Assembly (NCBI GenBank): GCA_030430975.1
Contig: JAUIKB010000321.1
Span: 1-6,788 of the forward strand
Reading direction: 5' to 3'
DNA: 6,788 nt
From: Polyangia bacterium
GTDB lineage: Bacteria > Myxococcota_A > Polyangia > Polyangiales > Polyangiaceae
The translations under genes were made by a program, and so were the position numbers. The notes under the pieces were generated by a model, which had not been told where the DNA came from, made no database searches, and was given only the letters and a program-made list of their open reading frames with translations. Shown here piece after piece: positions 5,970 through 6,788 of the stretch (positions are counted from its first letter, which is position 1; each line of letters starts with the position of its first letter).

Positions 5970-6539
5970 ATGCTCAACAGACGGCACTTTTTGGGCCTTG
6001 GCCTGGCTGTTCCCTTCGCAGTGTCCGCGGATCCGGCCCAGGCCGGCGTGGCTCGGGCGCTGCCTCTCTCCGCCATGATTCGGCACAGCGACTACGCCGT
6101 AATCGCCACCGCGCTTGAAGGCTCAAGCCGCTGGGAGAGCGAAGGCAAGCAGCGCCGAATCGTCACCTATACCCGGGTTCGAGTGGACGAGACCGTCGCC
6201 GGCGCCGCAGCCGGCTCGGAGCTGCTGATCCGGACGCTCGGGGGACGGGTGGGCAAGATCGGCCAGATCGTGCACGGCGCGGCAACACTGACCATCGGCG
6301 AGTTGGCACTCTTGTTCCTGAAGCCGGACGGAGCTGGCCGCGAGCGAATCACCGCGATGGCCCAGGGACACTTCCCGGTGCGCAAGGACGACCAGGGCGT
6401 CCGTCGCTTGTACCCTAGCCCGCGGCTGAGCTCGCTGATCGGCAAGTCAAAGCACTCGGCCGTGGCGCAACTCGTTAAGCAACCCGTCTCCGACGGAAGC
6501 GCGATCGTCCGGGAAGCGTGGAAAAAATATGGCCGCTAG
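5970..6539 (+). CDS. Small exported protein with Tat-type signal, function unknown
   Basis: This 189-residue protein starts with a probable twin-arginine signal: NRRHFLG (3-9) fits the RRxFL core, then LGLGLAVPFAV is the hydrophobic part, and a likely cleavage site AQA|G follows residue 25. The mature part of about 164 residues looks beta-rich. Notable blocks are SRWE (53-56), IVTYTRVRVDE (64-74), RTLGGRVGKIGQIV (88-101), GELALLFL (110-117), MAQGHFPV (130-137) and PSPR (149-152). There is no cysteine, membrane helix or recognised catalytic motif. I recall similar hypothetical proteins in myxobacteria but cannot name a family. ATG at 5970 is preferred because the signal peptide then has normal length and AGGG lies six bases upstream. 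GTG at 5928 is an alternative. The last eleven bases overlap the next gene, so the two are probably co-translated. Confidence 0.82.
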   Translation: MLNRRHFLGLGLAVPFAVSADPAQAGVARALPLSAMIRHSDYAVIATALEGSSRWESEGKQRRIVTYTRVRVDETVAGAAAGSELLIRTLGGRVGKIGQIVHGAATLTIGELALLFLKPDGAGRERITAMAQGHFPVRKDDQGVRRLYPSPRLSSLIGKSKHSAVAQLVKQPVSDGSAIVREAWKKYGR

Positions 6540-6788
6540 ACGTTCCGCGTTAGCCCAGCGAGCCACCGCGCCCACCTTCGCCGTCCTCGCGACGCTGTTG
6601 GTGGCTTCGACCGCCAGCGGTTACTGCCGCACCACCACGTGCAATCCACTCGATCCCGTCGCCCCGTGCGTTACGGACGCCGACGGCTGCGCGACGAACG
6701 GCAAGCCGCTGGCGTGGCCCGGCCAGTGCGTGTCATTCGGCGTACAACAGGACGCGAGCCCGCGAGCCGGCATCGACTACTCCGCGGC
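6529..6788 (+). CDS. Secreted Cys-rich protein, probable matrixin-like metalloprotease N-terminus (partial)
   Basis: The frame is open from ATG 6529 to the window edge (86 codons), so the gene is cut at its 3' side. It begins with a Sec-type signal: basic MAARRS, then a hydrophobic FAVLATLLVA stretch, with cleavage near residues 29-31. The exported part starts YCRTTTCNP and carries five cysteines (33, 38, 47, 54, 67), with CVTDADGC and LAWPGQCVSFGVQ between them. From memory, this CRTTTC...WP..C.SF.VQ..GSP pattern heads secreted matrixin-like zinc proteases of myxobacteria. The zinc-binding HExxH part would lie beyond the edge and is not seen, so the enzyme call is inference. A GGAA purine run ends five bases before the ATG, and the start lies inside the previous gene. 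Confidence 0.6.
   Translation, partial: MAARRSALAQRATAPTFAVLATLLVASTASGYCRTTTCNPLDPVAPCVTDADGCATNGKPLAWPGQCVSFGVQQDASPRAGIDYSA

Noticed and set aside
5903..6076. 58-residue N-terminal extension of GlnD
   Set aside because: It would run antisense through the signal peptide of the divergent gene. GlnD already has full family length from 5902, and the extension shows no domain.
6634..6643. ACCACCACGT near a CACGTG E-box-like core, as another parS
   Set aside because: The sequence around CACGTG is not symmetric and encodes the Thr-Thr-Cys part of the conserved CRTTTC motif.

Overview
The window looks like ordinary chromosomal DNA from a GC-rich delta-type proteobacterium, most likely a member of the Myxococcota. 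The evidence is strong G/C preference at third codon positions in the clear genes, a chromosomal-type ParA/ParB pair, and, at the right edge, the start of a secreted cysteine-rich protein of a kind I associate with myxobacteria. This placement is an inference from gene content; no rRNA or other marker is present.

Layout. Positions 34-433 carry, on the minus strand, a convincing 64-residue acidic protein of unknown function and, just upstream of it, a doubtful 63-codon GTG-started ORF. They are transcribed divergently from parA (534-1295, plus), which overlaps parB (1292-2197, plus) by four bases. parB runs head-on into a minus-strand pair with only four bases between the stop codons. That pair is glnD (3212-5902), the bifunctional PII uridylyltransferase/uridylyl-removing enzyme, and a TPR-repeat lipoprotein (2202-3215) whose start codon overlaps the glnD stop as ATGA. 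Divergent from glnD across 67 bases is a plus-strand pair: a small protein with a twin-arginine-type signal peptide (5970-6539), and an overlapping secreted cysteine-rich protein (from 6529, cut by the window edge) that resembles the N-terminus of myxobacterial matrixin-like metalloproteases.

How the genes work together. ParA and ParB form the chromosome segregation machine, with ParB the parS-bound CTPase clamp and ParA the nucleoid-bound ATPase. No full parS is visible; only an 8-bp CCACGTGG core lies in the first codons of parB. GlnD reads glutamine through its ACT domains and sets the uridylylation state of PII proteins, which are not encoded here. The tightly coupled lipoprotein is an unexplained partner. 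The last two genes look like a co-expressed export pair.

I see no mobile element, CRISPR array, tRNA or rRNA. The core genes are textbook. The less explained parts are the small ORFs and structured leader opposite parA, the glnD-lipoprotein coupling, and the Tat-type protein overlapping the cysteine-rich secreted protein.
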